Assembly: GCF_047920995.1 (NCBI RefSeq)
Contig: NZ_JBLRWZ010000006.1
Coordinates: forward strand, 19,614-83,613
DNA length: 64,000 nucleotides
Direction: 5' to 3'
From: Aliidiomarina sp047920995
GTDB taxonomy: Bacteria > Pseudomonadota > Gammaproteobacteria > Enterobacterales > Alteromonadaceae
Shown: positions 52,807 to 60,802 of the stretch, piece after piece
Position numbering within the stretch: the first letter of the stretch is position 1
Layout: each line of letters begins with the position of its first letter
Notes under the pieces: generated by a model
The model's database searches: none
Seen by the model: only the letters and a program-made list of their open reading frames with translations
Told to the model about the DNA's origin: nothing
Translations under genes and position numbers: made by a program

Positions 52807-54261
52807 ATGAAGTTTATTGTTCGCTTGCACGCAGAAATTACCATTAAAAGCCGTTCGGTTCGGCAACGGCATGTAAAAGTGCTTACGGGAAACTTGCGTA
52901 CCTTGCTAAAACCATTGGATAAATCTGTTCGTGTAAATGGCCACTGGGATCGTATTGAAGTAACCCATATAAACGATGCTGAGCTTACCGCAACTACCAT
53001 CCAAACCTTGCAAACCACACCAGGCATCGGCTACTTCGAGCAAGTTACCCAGCATCCGCTTACCGAATTCACCGATCTATTGAGTTGGATTCTCGAGAGC
53101 CAAAGCGAGCGCTTTCAAGGTAAATCGTTTGCGGTGCGTATTAAGCGCAAAGGTAATCACGAGTTTTCCTCTCTAGACATGGCGCGCTACTTGGGTGGCG
53201 GCATTAAAGCGCAAGTGGCAGGTACCAGTGTAGCGTTGAAAAATCCGCAAGAAGAATTAGTGTTACATGTAATTGATGAGCAAGTGTCTATGGTAGAACG
53301 CCGCTACACCGGTATCGGCGGCTTCCCATTGCCTACTCAAGAAACCGTACTAAGTTTGATGTCGGGTGGCTTTGATTCAGCGGTGGCGAGTTACCAAATG
53401 ATTCGCAGGGGTACGCGCACGCACTTTTGCTTTTTTAACCTGGGTGCCGATGCACACGAGGCGGCGGTTAAAGAAATCACTTACTTTCTATGGCAAAAGT
53501 ACTCTCGCACCCATGCAGTGAAGTTCGTTACCGTGGATTTCTCAAAAGTAGTAGCGCGTATTCTCGAGCATGCGGATCAAGGGGCTATGGGTGTGCTCCT
53601 GAAGCGTGCAATGATGCGAGCAGCAGCACAAGTTGCCGATCTGGTGAAGGCGCAAGCATTGGTTACCGGTGAAGCGGTAGGGCAAGTGTCTAGCCAAACC
53701 TTGAGTAACTTGAAACTGATTGATCAAGCTACCGATGCCTTAGTGGTTCGGCCGCTGATTGTAAGTGATAAACAAGCGATAGTAGACCAAGCGCGCGCTA
53801 TTGGCGTTGAAGCTCTTTGTGCCGCAGTACCTGAATATTGTGGGGTAATTTCCCAGCAGCCTTCTGTAAAGGTTAAGCCTGGGGTGATCGCTAGTGCCGA
53901 ACCCGAAGTAATACCTGATAGTTTAATCAATGAAGTGGTAGCAGAGAGCGTTGCGGTTGATATTCGTGAAGTTCGCGTAAATCCAGTTGTTGGCCCGAAA
54001 GTTTATCAGGATGATATGCCAGAGCAGGCCGTAATTATTGATGTAAGAACAGCCGACGAAGAGGAAGCGGCCCCGCTGCACGTAACCGGACACAAAGTGT
54101 TACACATTCCATTTTTCAAGTTAGCCAGTAAACAAGATACACTGAGTAAAGATACGCATTACCTTCTCTATTGCCAACAAGGTGTTATGAGCCGCTTACA
54201 AGCGCTGCAGATGCAAGAGCAAGGATTCGCTCACGTTGGTGTGTTGGAACAGAATAAATAA
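52807..54261 (+). CDS. thiI: tRNA 4-thiouridine synthase / ThiS sulfurtransferase
   Basis: Makes 4-thiouridine at tRNA position 8 and passes sulfur for the thiazole of thiamine. The product has 484 residues (E. coli 482). Order: ferredoxin-like N-domain and THUMP (about 1-165), PP-loop with LMSGGFDSAVASYQM, the AANH segment with CGVISQQPSVKV (Cys344 equivalent), and a C-terminal rhodanese domain with active Cys in YCQQGVMSRLQAL. The rhodanese domain is present, so both functions are likely kept. ATG 52807 with GAGG is preferred over the longer frame to 52756. Confidence 0.97.
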   Translation: MKFIVRLHAEITIKSRSVRQRHVKVLTGNLRTLLKPLDKSVRVNGHWDRIEVTHINDAELTATTIQTLQTTPGIGYFEQVTQHPLTEFTDLLSWILESQSERFQGKSFAVRIKRKGNHEFSSLDMARYLGGGIKAQVAGTSVALKNPQEELVLHVIDEQVSMVERRYTGIGGFPLPTQETVLSLMSGGFDSAVASYQMIRRGTRTHFCFFNLGADAHEAAVKEITYFLWQKYSRTHAVKFVTVDFSKVVARILEHADQGAMGVLLKRAMMRAAAQVADLVKAQALVTGEAVGQVSSQTLSNLKLIDQATDALVVRPLIVSDKQAIVDQARAIGVEALCAAVPEYCGVISQQPSVKVKPGVIASAEPEVIPDSLINEVVAESVAVDIREVRVNPVVGPKVYQDDMPEQAVIIDVRTADEEEAAPLHVTGHKVLHIPFFKLASKQDTLSKDTHYLLYCQQGVMSRLQALQMQEQGFAHVGVLEQNK

Positions 54262-54275
54262 GGAATACCCTACAG

Positions 54276-54623
54276 GTGCTTTGGCGAATTATATTTAGTT
54301 TGGTCGTGATTATTGTGTCGGGCCTATTTTTAATGCAATCCCCTCCAACGCCAGCGGTGAGCCAATTTGCGCACGCAGATAAAGTGGTGCACTTCGGTTT
54401 GTTCTTCGTGTTGGCGGCAACAATGCATTTGGCATTTCGGCCCCGCTTACTGATTGCGGTACCTATTTTATTCCTCTATGCAGTTTCGATAGAGGCGATT
54501 CAGCACTTCGTGCCAGGCCGCGGCGCCGATGTGTGGGATGTGATTGCGGATATGGCAGGTGTGTTGGGCTTCTATTTATGCCGGGCGCTGTATAAAGCTC
54601 GCGCTAAACACGGCCGTACTTAG
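54276..54623 (+). CDS. VanZ-like family membrane protein
   Basis: 115-residue protein with four predicted membrane helices of the VanZ-like family; function unknown. HADKVVHFGLFFVLAATMHLAF and the SIEAIQHFVPGRGADVWDVIADMAGVLGFYL region (read in parts) carry the conserved D-K-H and R-D/E-D residues. The start GTG 54276 follows AAGGA, 14 bp after thiI, so it is probably co-transcribed with it. Confidence 0.85.
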   Translation: MLWRIIFSLVVIIVSGLFLMQSPPTPAVSQFAHADKVVHFGLFFVLAATMHLAFRPRLLIAVPILFLYAVSIEAIQHFVPGRGADVWDVIADMAGVLGFYLCRALYKARAKHGRT

Positions 54624-54627
54624 AAAG

Positions 54628-54659
54628 CACGCACTAAGTAAGCACTTACTTAGTGCGTG
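54628..54659. repeat. Near-perfect 32-bp palindrome between convergent genes
   Basis: CACGCACTAAGTAAG (54628-54642) and CTTACTTAGTGCGTG (54645-54659) are perfectly complementary arms of 15 bp separated by two bases. It lies between the stops of the VanZ-like gene and srmB. No T run follows on either strand, so it is a strong hairpin or cruciform and not a textbook intrinsic terminator. Confidence 0.9.
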
Positions 54660-54667
54660 GTATACGC

Positions 54668-55912
54668 TTATTTCTTCGCTTTTGCGCTCTTCTTCTTGGT
54701 ACCCGCGAGCATTTTCTTAGTTTTCTTTTTCTTCTTTGTTTTGCTCTTTTTATGCGGGTCTGGGAATTTATAGGTTGGCCGCAATTCTTTCACAAACCTA
54801 CGTTCAATCCGCTCCCCTAAGTAACGTTCAATACGGCCCAAGTTTTCGGCGTCATGCGCTTCTACTAATGCCACAGCAGTACCGGTTTTTCCCGCTCTAC
54901 CGGTACGGCCAATACGGTGCACAAAGGTATCGCCTTTGCGTGGTAAATCGAAGTTAACTACTAACTCTACATCCGGAATATCGAGCCCTCGGGCCGCTAC
55001 ATCGGTAGCCACGAGAATACGCTGCTTCACATTCGAAAACGCCAGCAAACGTGCTTGTCGTTCAGCTTGCGGAAGGCCACCTTCAAGCGCCATGGCGCCA
55101 TAACCCATGTTCTGCAAAACCTCGGCTAGCTCATGAGCACGCTCGCGCTTGCGCACAAACACCAGCACGCGGCCATTAAATTCACCGAGTAGGTGCTTTA
55201 ATAATTGCTGTTTGTGCTCAACGTTATCGCTAACGTGCACCCATTGATGAATTTTACCTTTCTCGCGCCGAGGCGGTTCAACATTAATGAACTCCGGCGT
55301 AGCAAGTACTTGCTTACTAAAGGTAGCAAGGGTGTGGCTATCTGCAGTAGCGCTAAACAACAGGCGTTGGCGCAAATTAACCGCTTCATTAATGATCTGT
55401 TCTACCGGTGTACGGAAGCCCATATCCATCATTCGATCGGCTTCATCTAGCACTAAAATCTCAAGATCTTCAGCGCTAAACTTTTCCCCGCCTAAGTAAT
55501 CGAGTAAGCGGCCAGGTGTGGCAATAACAATATCTAAGTTCTCTTTAAAAGCACCCGTATGGCTGCCGAAATTAACCCCACCGGTAACCGTAAGTGAGGT
55601 TAAGCCTGCAGCATCACAAAGTAATTCTGCTTGCTTACCAATTTGCTCAGCAAGCTCTCGTGTAGGTGCTAGCACCAACACTCGAGCAGATCCTGGCGAA
55701 CGCCGTGGGTAATCGATTAAATGCTGAATAGCTGGCAATAAAAACGCGAGCGTTTTGCCCGTACCGGTAGGCGAAGCTGCAAGTACATCTTTGCCTTCAA
55801 GTGCTAACGGAACTACTTCAAGCTGGATCTTTGTTGGCTTCATTAGCCCAGCATCCAGCAAAGTGTTTACTAAAACATCATCCAGTTCTAGTTGAGCCCA
55901 TTCAGGATTCAT
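54668..55912 (-). CDS. srmB: DEAD-box RNA helicase SrmB
   Basis: ATP-dependent RNA helicase active in early 50S ribosome assembly. The 414-residue product has the Q motif region MKPTKIQLEVVPLALEGKDV, Walker A SPTGTGKT, APTRELAEQI, TPGRLLDYL, DEAD box VLDEADRMMDMGF, SAT in LLFSATADS, and VATDVAARGLDIP and HRIGRTGRAG. The C-terminus is extremely lysine-rich (about residues 385-414), for RNA contact. It starts 4 bp after rdgC, forming an rdgC-srmB operon. Confidence 0.93.
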   Translation of the reverse strand: MNPEWAQLELDDVLVNTLLDAGLMKPTKIQLEVVPLALEGKDVLAASPTGTGKTLAFLLPAIQHLIDYPRRSPGSARVLVLAPTRELAEQIGKQAELLCDAAGLTSLTVTGGVNFGSHTGAFKENLDIVIATPGRLLDYLGGEKFSAEDLEILVLDEADRMMDMGFRTPVEQIINEAVNLRQRLLFSATADSHTLATFSKQVLATPEFINVEPPRREKGKIHQWVHVSDNVEHKQQLLKHLLGEFNGRVLVFVRKRERAHELAEVLQNMGYGAMALEGGLPQAERQARLLAFSNVKQRILVATDVAARGLDIPDVELVVNFDLPRKGDTFVHRIGRTGRAGKTGTAVALVEAHDAENLGRIERYLGERIERRFVKELRPTYKFPDPHKKSKTKKKKKTKKMLAGTKKKSAKAKK

Positions 55913-55916
55913 GTAG

Positions 55917-56834
55917 CTATTGCTCCGTATTTTCTGGGCTAGACGCTGCGAAAATGCGCTCTAGTTCGATTAATAATTGGTTGAACTCGCCACTCATTAA
56001 AGCAAAATCAACATCAAGCTGTTCTGCGCGGCTTTCTGGGTTCAAATCATCGCGCTGCTCTTTCAGTATATCGCTAAAGCGAATCCGTTTAATGGCATAA
56101 TCGTCGGTAAGTAGAAAGCTTAGCCGCTCTTCCCACTCCATGCCCAGTTGCGTAACTAATTTACCATGTTGTAAGTGCAAGCCAACTTCATCGGTTGTTA
56201 AATCATGTTGCTTCAACTTCACTACCGATTCGTTCTCGGAAAAGCTGCGCAACTCTGCTTCAAGGCCTAAGGCGAAAGGAGCGGGTGCCGATTGCTGTTT
56301 CACCCATTCGGTAAATAAAACTTCTGCATTGGCTTCAGCACCCCATGGCTTAATGGGTAACGAGCCTAAACAGCTGCGCACTAATGCGGTTAACTCTTCG
56401 GCACGCGTGGCACTCGAGCTATCCACTAATAAACGTTGGCCCTTTAAATCAATCATGCCCCAAGTTACCGCAAACTTAGGAAATGCTTGCGGCAGCATGC
56501 GATGAATAATCTCTTCTTTAACGGTTTGTTGCTCTTTGCGAGGCATAGAGCGCGCATTCGCTTGCTGGAACTGCTCACGAATTTGTTCTAGCTCGGCATT
56601 CACCGCACTGGGTGGCACCACTTTTTCTTCTTTTTTAGCGCAAAACAATAAATTATCGCCAACGCGATGAATAAGTGGGCCATCTTCGTCACCAAGTGGT
56701 GGAATTAAACCAAAACTTACCGGTTCTTGCCGTGCACAAGGTTTAAAACGGCGCTCGTTTAATAAGCTCTCGGCATCGTCAAACCAAGTGAAAGGCTGGG
56801 TGAACTGATATACACGTAAGTTTTTAAACCACAT
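55917..56834 (-). CDS. rdgC: Recombination-associated protein RdgC
   Basis: Ring-shaped DNA-binding protein that limits RecA. The product has 305 residues (E. coli 303). Recognisable parts are the start MWFKNLRVYQFTQPF, FVPPL-like SFGLIPPLGDEDGPLIH, LPQAFPKFAVTWGMID, LLVDSSSATRAEELTALVR and KQHDLTTDEVGLHLQHGKLVTQLGMEW (in parts). It has the expected length and is followed by srmB. Confidence 0.96.
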   Translation of the reverse strand: MWFKNLRVYQFTQPFTWFDDAESLLNERRFKPCARQEPVSFGLIPPLGDEDGPLIHRVGDNLLFCAKKEEKVVPPSAVNAELEQIREQFQQANARSMPRKEQQTVKEEIIHRMLPQAFPKFAVTWGMIDLKGQRLLVDSSSATRAEELTALVRSCLGSLPIKPWGAEANAEVLFTEWVKQQSAPAPFALGLEAELRSFSENESVVKLKQHDLTTDEVGLHLQHGKLVTQLGMEWEERLSFLLTDDYAIKRIRFSDILKEQRDDLNPESRAEQLDVDFALMSGEFNQLLIELERIFAASSPENTEQ

Positions 56835-56916
56835 ACGGGTGAATACTCCGATTTTTCGATGAACAATAATATGAGGAATTAACAGTGCCGCATAATACCC
56901 GAGTATTGGCAGGCTG

Positions 56917-58680
56917 TCAGTTGGCGTTCGTTAAAGTTACTGGAAAACTAAATTGGTAGGTTAGCCCTTCGCCCAGTTTGCTACTCACCGTTATTTCACC
57001 GTGCAGAGTTTCGGTAATCAGCTTGTGAATAATATGCGTGCCCAGGCCGCTGCCACCATTCTCGGCTTGCGTGGTAAAAAAGGCTTCAAAGAGATGATTG
57101 AGCTCATTGCTCGACATACCCTGGCCATTATCTGTGTAGGTAAAGTGCAGAATATTATTTTCAACGCGTACCGTTATGTTAATGCAGCCCTGATTTTTAT
57201 CGGTAAAACCATGAATTACACTATTCATAATCATGTTTGTTAACACTTGCGCAAGGGCACCAGTAAAGAAACTCGCTTTGATATCAGGGCAATCAATGTC
57301 GGCGGTAATGTTTTTGCTGCGCAAGCTAGGTTGTAATGTTTTCACCACCCGGCGCAAATAATCGGGAAGCAATACGCTGCGGTTTGCTTCTGAACTTTGA
57401 TCTACAGCCACTTGTTTAAAGCCAGTAAGTAGTTCATTCGCACGCTCTAAATTGCCATTAATTAAGCTTAGCCCTTCTTCTACATCGTGAATGAAACTAT
57501 CAAGAGCAGATGCAGAGAGTTTACCGTTAGTAACGTCAGCTTTTAATTTATCCACTCGCTCGCGCAAAAAAGTAGCCGAGGTAAGGCTGATACCAAGCGG
57601 TGTATTCACTTCGTGCGTGATACTGGCAACTAAGTTACCTAGGGTGGCCATTTTTTCAGTATTAACCAGTTGGCTTTTCGTTTGTTGTAGGAACTCAACG
57701 CTTTCCTGTAGATCTTTATTGGTTTGTTTTAACTTAGATTCGGTGATACGCCGCTGGTGAATTTCTTGCTCCAATGAGTGCTGGCGTACTTCCAGATCGT
57801 GCCGGCGGCGCTCTAAATCAAGCATCAAGTTACTGATGCCCAGAGTTTTCTCAGCAATTTCTTGCTCAAGAACTAAGTTTTGTTCTTCCAGCTGTTGATT
57901 TGCCGCGGTTAGTTCTTCTTCTGTTTGTTTCAAGGCTATTTGGTGTTGGCGTAAACGCTCTATAAGATCGTTATAAGCGTCTTCAAGCAAACTAAATTCG
58001 TTGGTTTCTAATTGCTTTAATTGAATCACCGAACGTTCAAGTTTATTAAAATCAAAATTACGGATTTGCCGAATCAGCTCTTCTAGAGGTAGCCGCAAAT
58101 AAAACTTGAAGGCGAGCGAAAATAGTATGATCAACAAGCTGCTTTTGATTAGCGCACCAACAACGAGCAGAAATATACTGGGCTTTAAGCGTTCAATGGT
58201 GATATCGCGGTTAGAGAACAACATAACATCGCCAACTACTTCAGAGCGGCCCGCAAATTCATAAATAAGCGGGCTGTAATACCCGAAAATTCCCTGCTGT
58301 TCCGGAATTTCACCAGAATCGCTTAAGCCTTCTATTTGCTGTGCGCTCATGGTGAGCCCACGTTTGGAAATAACTTTGCCTTGATCATCGCGCACAATAA
58401 CCCCGCTAATTGCTGGAACGCTGGTTAAACCAGAAGCAATAGTTTCGGCCTGAGTGCTATTAAATTCCCAAAGTGCACGGGCAATACTGGCGGCGAAGGT
58501 GTGATGTTGATTACGCAAATCATTTAATAGGTTGTCGCGGGTATTTTGATACTCAAGCGCAACCTGCCCAGTGGTAATGAGCAGTGTAAGCAAGAAATAA
58601 ACAGCGAGAACGCTAGTAAGCAGCGTTCGAGTGATACTTCTTGTTGCACGCGGTGCAGCATCATGAACAGAGCGTTTCAC
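56917..58680 (-). CDS. Orphan membrane sensor histidine kinase
   Basis: 587-residue two-component kinase. It has two membrane helices (about residues 18-40 and 170-195) around a periplasmic sensing region, a HAMP-like linker, a long coiled coil (about 240-340, rich in Glu and Gln), a HisKA domain with the phospho-acceptor in SITHEVNTPLGISL, and an ATPase domain with MNSVIHGFTD, YTDNGQGM and GGSGLGTHII. There is no response regulator gene beside it. GTG 58680 is the more likely start; a TTG lies just before it. Divergent from the porin gene across a 251-bp promoter region. Its signal is unknown. Confidence 0.85.
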   Translation of the reverse strand: MKRSVHDAAPRATRSITRTLLTSVLAVYFLLTLLITTGQVALEYQNTRDNLLNDLRNQHHTFAASIARALWEFNSTQAETIASGLTSVPAISGVIVRDDQGKVISKRGLTMSAQQIEGLSDSGEIPEQQGIFGYYSPLIYEFAGRSEVVGDVMLFSNRDITIERLKPSIFLLVVGALIKSSLLIILFSLAFKFYLRLPLEELIRQIRNFDFNKLERSVIQLKQLETNEFSLLEDAYNDLIERLRQHQIALKQTEEELTAANQQLEEQNLVLEQEIAEKTLGISNLMLDLERRRHDLEVRQHSLEQEIHQRRITESKLKQTNKDLQESVEFLQQTKSQLVNTEKMATLGNLVASITHEVNTPLGISLTSATFLRERVDKLKADVTNGKLSASALDSFIHDVEEGLSLINGNLERANELLTGFKQVAVDQSSEANRSVLLPDYLRRVVKTLQPSLRSKNITADIDCPDIKASFFTGALAQVLTNMIMNSVIHGFTDKNQGCINITVRVENNILHFTYTDNGQGMSSNELNHLFEAFFTTQAENGGSGLGTHIIHKLITETLHGEITVSSKLGEGLTYQFSFPVTLTNAN

Positions 58681-58805
58681 CAAGGTTATACCTATTATTA
58701 TGCGACATTATTATGCAACTAGGATACCGAGAATTATGACAAACTCGGTGACAAGACAATAAAGAAACTCTATCAGTAAATACAAAATTTTCCCACCTGC
58801 AATTA

Positions 58806-58839
58806 ATGTCATAAAACTGTAGCAAAAGGGTGACATAAT
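58806..58839 (+). promoter_or_regulatory. Pho-box-like promoter of the porin gene
   Basis: ATGTCAT-AAAA-CTGTAGC (58806-58823) fits the PhoB direct repeat CTGTCAT-AAAT-CTGTCAC with the correct 11-bp repeat period. CATAAT (58834-58839) follows after exactly 10 bp as the -10 element. PhoB boxes normally replace the -35 at this distance. The second half-site is degenerate (TGTAG). Confidence 0.7.
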
Positions 58840-58931
58840 GTTCATGTGTTCAATATAATTTCGTCATGTTTAGTTAACTCATGCGCATGTAGTTAACTAA
58901 GCCTACCGCCCGCTATTTGAAAGGAAACGCT

Positions 58932-60026
58932 ATGCGCCGCTCAAATCGTCAAAATAATATGCTATTGATATCTCATTGTCGTAATCGTATTAACCATCTG
59001 GCAAGTAATCATTACTATCGCAGTGCAGGCGCGATAGCTGCTTTAGTGAGCGTATTGGCCGTATTCCCCGCAGTTGCGGAACAGCCGAAAATTGATTTTT
59101 ACGGTAAATTGCACGTTTCTGGTGATTATCTTGATGATGGTGATAATGGCGGCTTAAATGTGTCCAGTAACTCTAGCCGTATCGGCGTGAAAATGGCGTA
59201 TGAGCTTGAGCCTGGAATGCGTTTGATAGGCCAAATTGAGCGCACAATCGATATGGCAGAAGGGCAAAGTACGTTTTCACCGAGAAACACATTTGTTGGC
59301 GTACAAGGCGAATGGGGAACCTTGCGTGCTGGCTTTTATGATTCGCCAGTGAAGCGTATTTTGAACGCTGTTGAGCAATTTCGTGAGCAAGTGGGCGAAG
59401 GGCGAAACATTGTACGGAGCGGCGAAATGCACTTCGATCGGCGCTTGCGCAGTGGCATTCATTACACATCGCCAACTCGGAATAACCTCACTTGGATGGC
59501 GCACTATGGTACTAGTGAACAAACCGGTGCGAATACGAATACTAACAACGATGTTTACAGTACATCGCTTACCTATGCGCTGAATGGGTGGACAGGTATC
59601 ATTGGTTATGAGCAACAAAATCGAGAACTTAATACCGCTTTAAAAGGAACTCGTGCTGCACTTATTCGCACCAATGGTGCGCTAACCACGGCACTTTTTT
59701 ATCAATACGCATCTGGCATGGTAACGGGCACGCAACAGGCCTATGGCGTTACAGGCTCTTATGCATTGGATAGCCAATACAGCGTGAAGGCACAGGTGTT
59801 TCATCGAGCCGCTGATGCAACTAATATGCTCGATTCAACCATGTTTACCGTGGGCATAAACCGTAAAGTAAATGCCGCAGTAAGCTTATATGCAACCGCA
59901 TCACATACGCAAAATGCGCAATTGGCAACTGCAAACGTTTCAGCTGGCGGCCATGGTAAAACCTTGGTGATTGAGCCAGGAAATGATCCATTCGCGTTAT
60001 CGGTGGGTTTAAACTGGTCGTTCTAA
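58932..60026 (+). CDS. Gram-negative general porin, probably phosphate-regulated
   Basis: Outer-membrane diffusion pore of 364 residues. The N-terminal region is unusually long before the hydrophobic core (AGAIAALVSVLAVFPAVAE), and the mature chain starts with KIDFYGKLHVSGDYLDDGD, the first porin strand. Further strands include SRIGVKMAYELEPGMRLIGQIER and FVGVQGEWGTLRAGFYDSPVK, and the last ends in VGLNWSF. ATG 58932 has AAAGGAAA upstream. The Pho-box-like promoter and position directly before phoB-phoR suggest induction under low phosphate, like PhoE or OprP (inference); selectivity cannot be read from sequence. Confidence 0.85.
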   Translation: MRRSNRQNNMLLISHCRNRINHLASNHYYRSAGAIAALVSVLAVFPAVAEQPKIDFYGKLHVSGDYLDDGDNGGLNVSSNSSRIGVKMAYELEPGMRLIGQIERTIDMAEGQSTFSPRNTFVGVQGEWGTLRAGFYDSPVKRILNAVEQFREQVGEGRNIVRSGEMHFDRRLRSGIHYTSPTRNNLTWMAHYGTSEQTGANTNTNNDVYSTSLTYALNGWTGIIGYEQQNRELNTALKGTRAALIRTNGALTTALFYQYASGMVTGTQQAYGVTGSYALDSQYSVKAQVFHRAADATNMLDSTMFTVGINRKVNAAVSLYATASHTQNAQLATANVSAGGHGKTLVIEPGNDPFALSVGLNWSF

Positions 60027-60049
60027 GCTAGTTTATAGAAAAATAACGA

Positions 60050-60083
60050 GCGTCATAAAAATGTCACAGTTGGTTCTCATAAT
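60050..60083 (+). promoter_or_regulatory. Pho box promoter of phoB-phoR
   Basis: GCGTCAT-AAAA-ATGTCAC (60050-60067) is a close match to the PhoB consensus in both half-sites. CATAAT (60078-60083) follows after 10 bp. This implies auto-activation of phoB-phoR, as in E. coli. The layout is identical to that of the porin promoter 1.2 kb upstream. Confidence 0.85.
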
Positions 60084-60115
60084 AGCAATACAAATACATG
60101 AACAGGTGGAACCAG

Positions 60116-60802
60116 ATGCCAAGTAAAGTGTTGATTATTGAAGATGAAGCGCCAATTCGAGAGATGCTCGCGTTTGTACTGGAGCAGCATGGGTATCAGC
60201 CCATTCAAGCAGCAGATTACGATAAGGGATTAGCTGCTATTACAGAGCCCTATCCAGATATGATCTTACTTGATTGGATGTTACCCGGTGGCAGCGGAAT
60301 TCAGTTGGCACGCAAAGTAAAAACAACTGAGCATTTGCGCCATATTCCCATTATTATGCTTACCGCCCGTGGCGAAGAGGAAGATAAAATTAAAGGGCTG
60401 GAAGTGGGGGCAGATGATTACATGACCAAGCCATTCTCGCCAAAAGAATTGATCGCTAGAATGCGCGCCGTGTTTCGCCGTGTTAACCCTACAAGTTTAG
60501 ATGAGCCGATTGATATCGATGGTTTAGTGCTCGATCCGGTTTCCCATCGAGTTTCTGCTAATACCACCTCCCTAGATATGGGCCCCACCGAATTCCGCTT
60601 GTTGCACTTTTTTATGACCCATCCAGAACGCGTGTATAGCCGAGAACAATTACTTGACCACGTGTGGGGAACCAACGTGTATGTAGAAGATCGCACGGTA
60701 GATGTGCATATTCGCCGCCTGCGTAAGGCAATTTCTGAACATGGCCATGATCGTTTAGTGCAAACTGTTCGTGGCGTAGGCTATCGCTTCTCCGCGCGCT
60801 GA
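60116..60802 (+). CDS. phoB: Phosphate regulon response regulator PhoB
   Basis: DNA-binding response regulator that activates phosphate-starvation genes. The product has 228 residues (E. coli 229). The receiver domain has the acidic pocket at E9-D10, phospho-acceptor Asp53 in LLDWMLPGGSG and the Lys in YMTKPFSPKEL; the C-terminal winged helix has DMGPTEFRLLHFFM, VYSREQLLDHVWG and VEDRTVDVHIRRLRKAI. An in-frame ATG at 60098 is only about eight bases from the predicted transcript start, so ATG 60116 with AGGTGG is chosen. Overlaps phoR by one base. Confidence 0.96.
   Translation: MPSKVLIIEDEAPIREMLAFVLEQHGYQPIQAADYDKGLAAITEPYPDMILLDWMLPGGSGIQLARKVKTTEHLRHIPIIMLTARGEEEDKIKGLEVGADDYMTKPFSPKELIARMRAVFRRVNPTSLDEPIDIDGLVLDPVSHRVSANTTSLDMGPTEFRLLHFFMTHPERVYSREQLLDHVWGTNVYVEDRTVDVHIRRLRKAISEHGHDRLVQTVRGVGYRFSAR

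Noticed and set aside
58737..58753. A second Pho box on the minus strand facing the sensor kinase
   Set aside because: Two TGTCA half-sites are present on the minus strand, but their period is 12 bp and not 11, the spacer is GC-rich, and no matching -10 is placed as in the two good sites.
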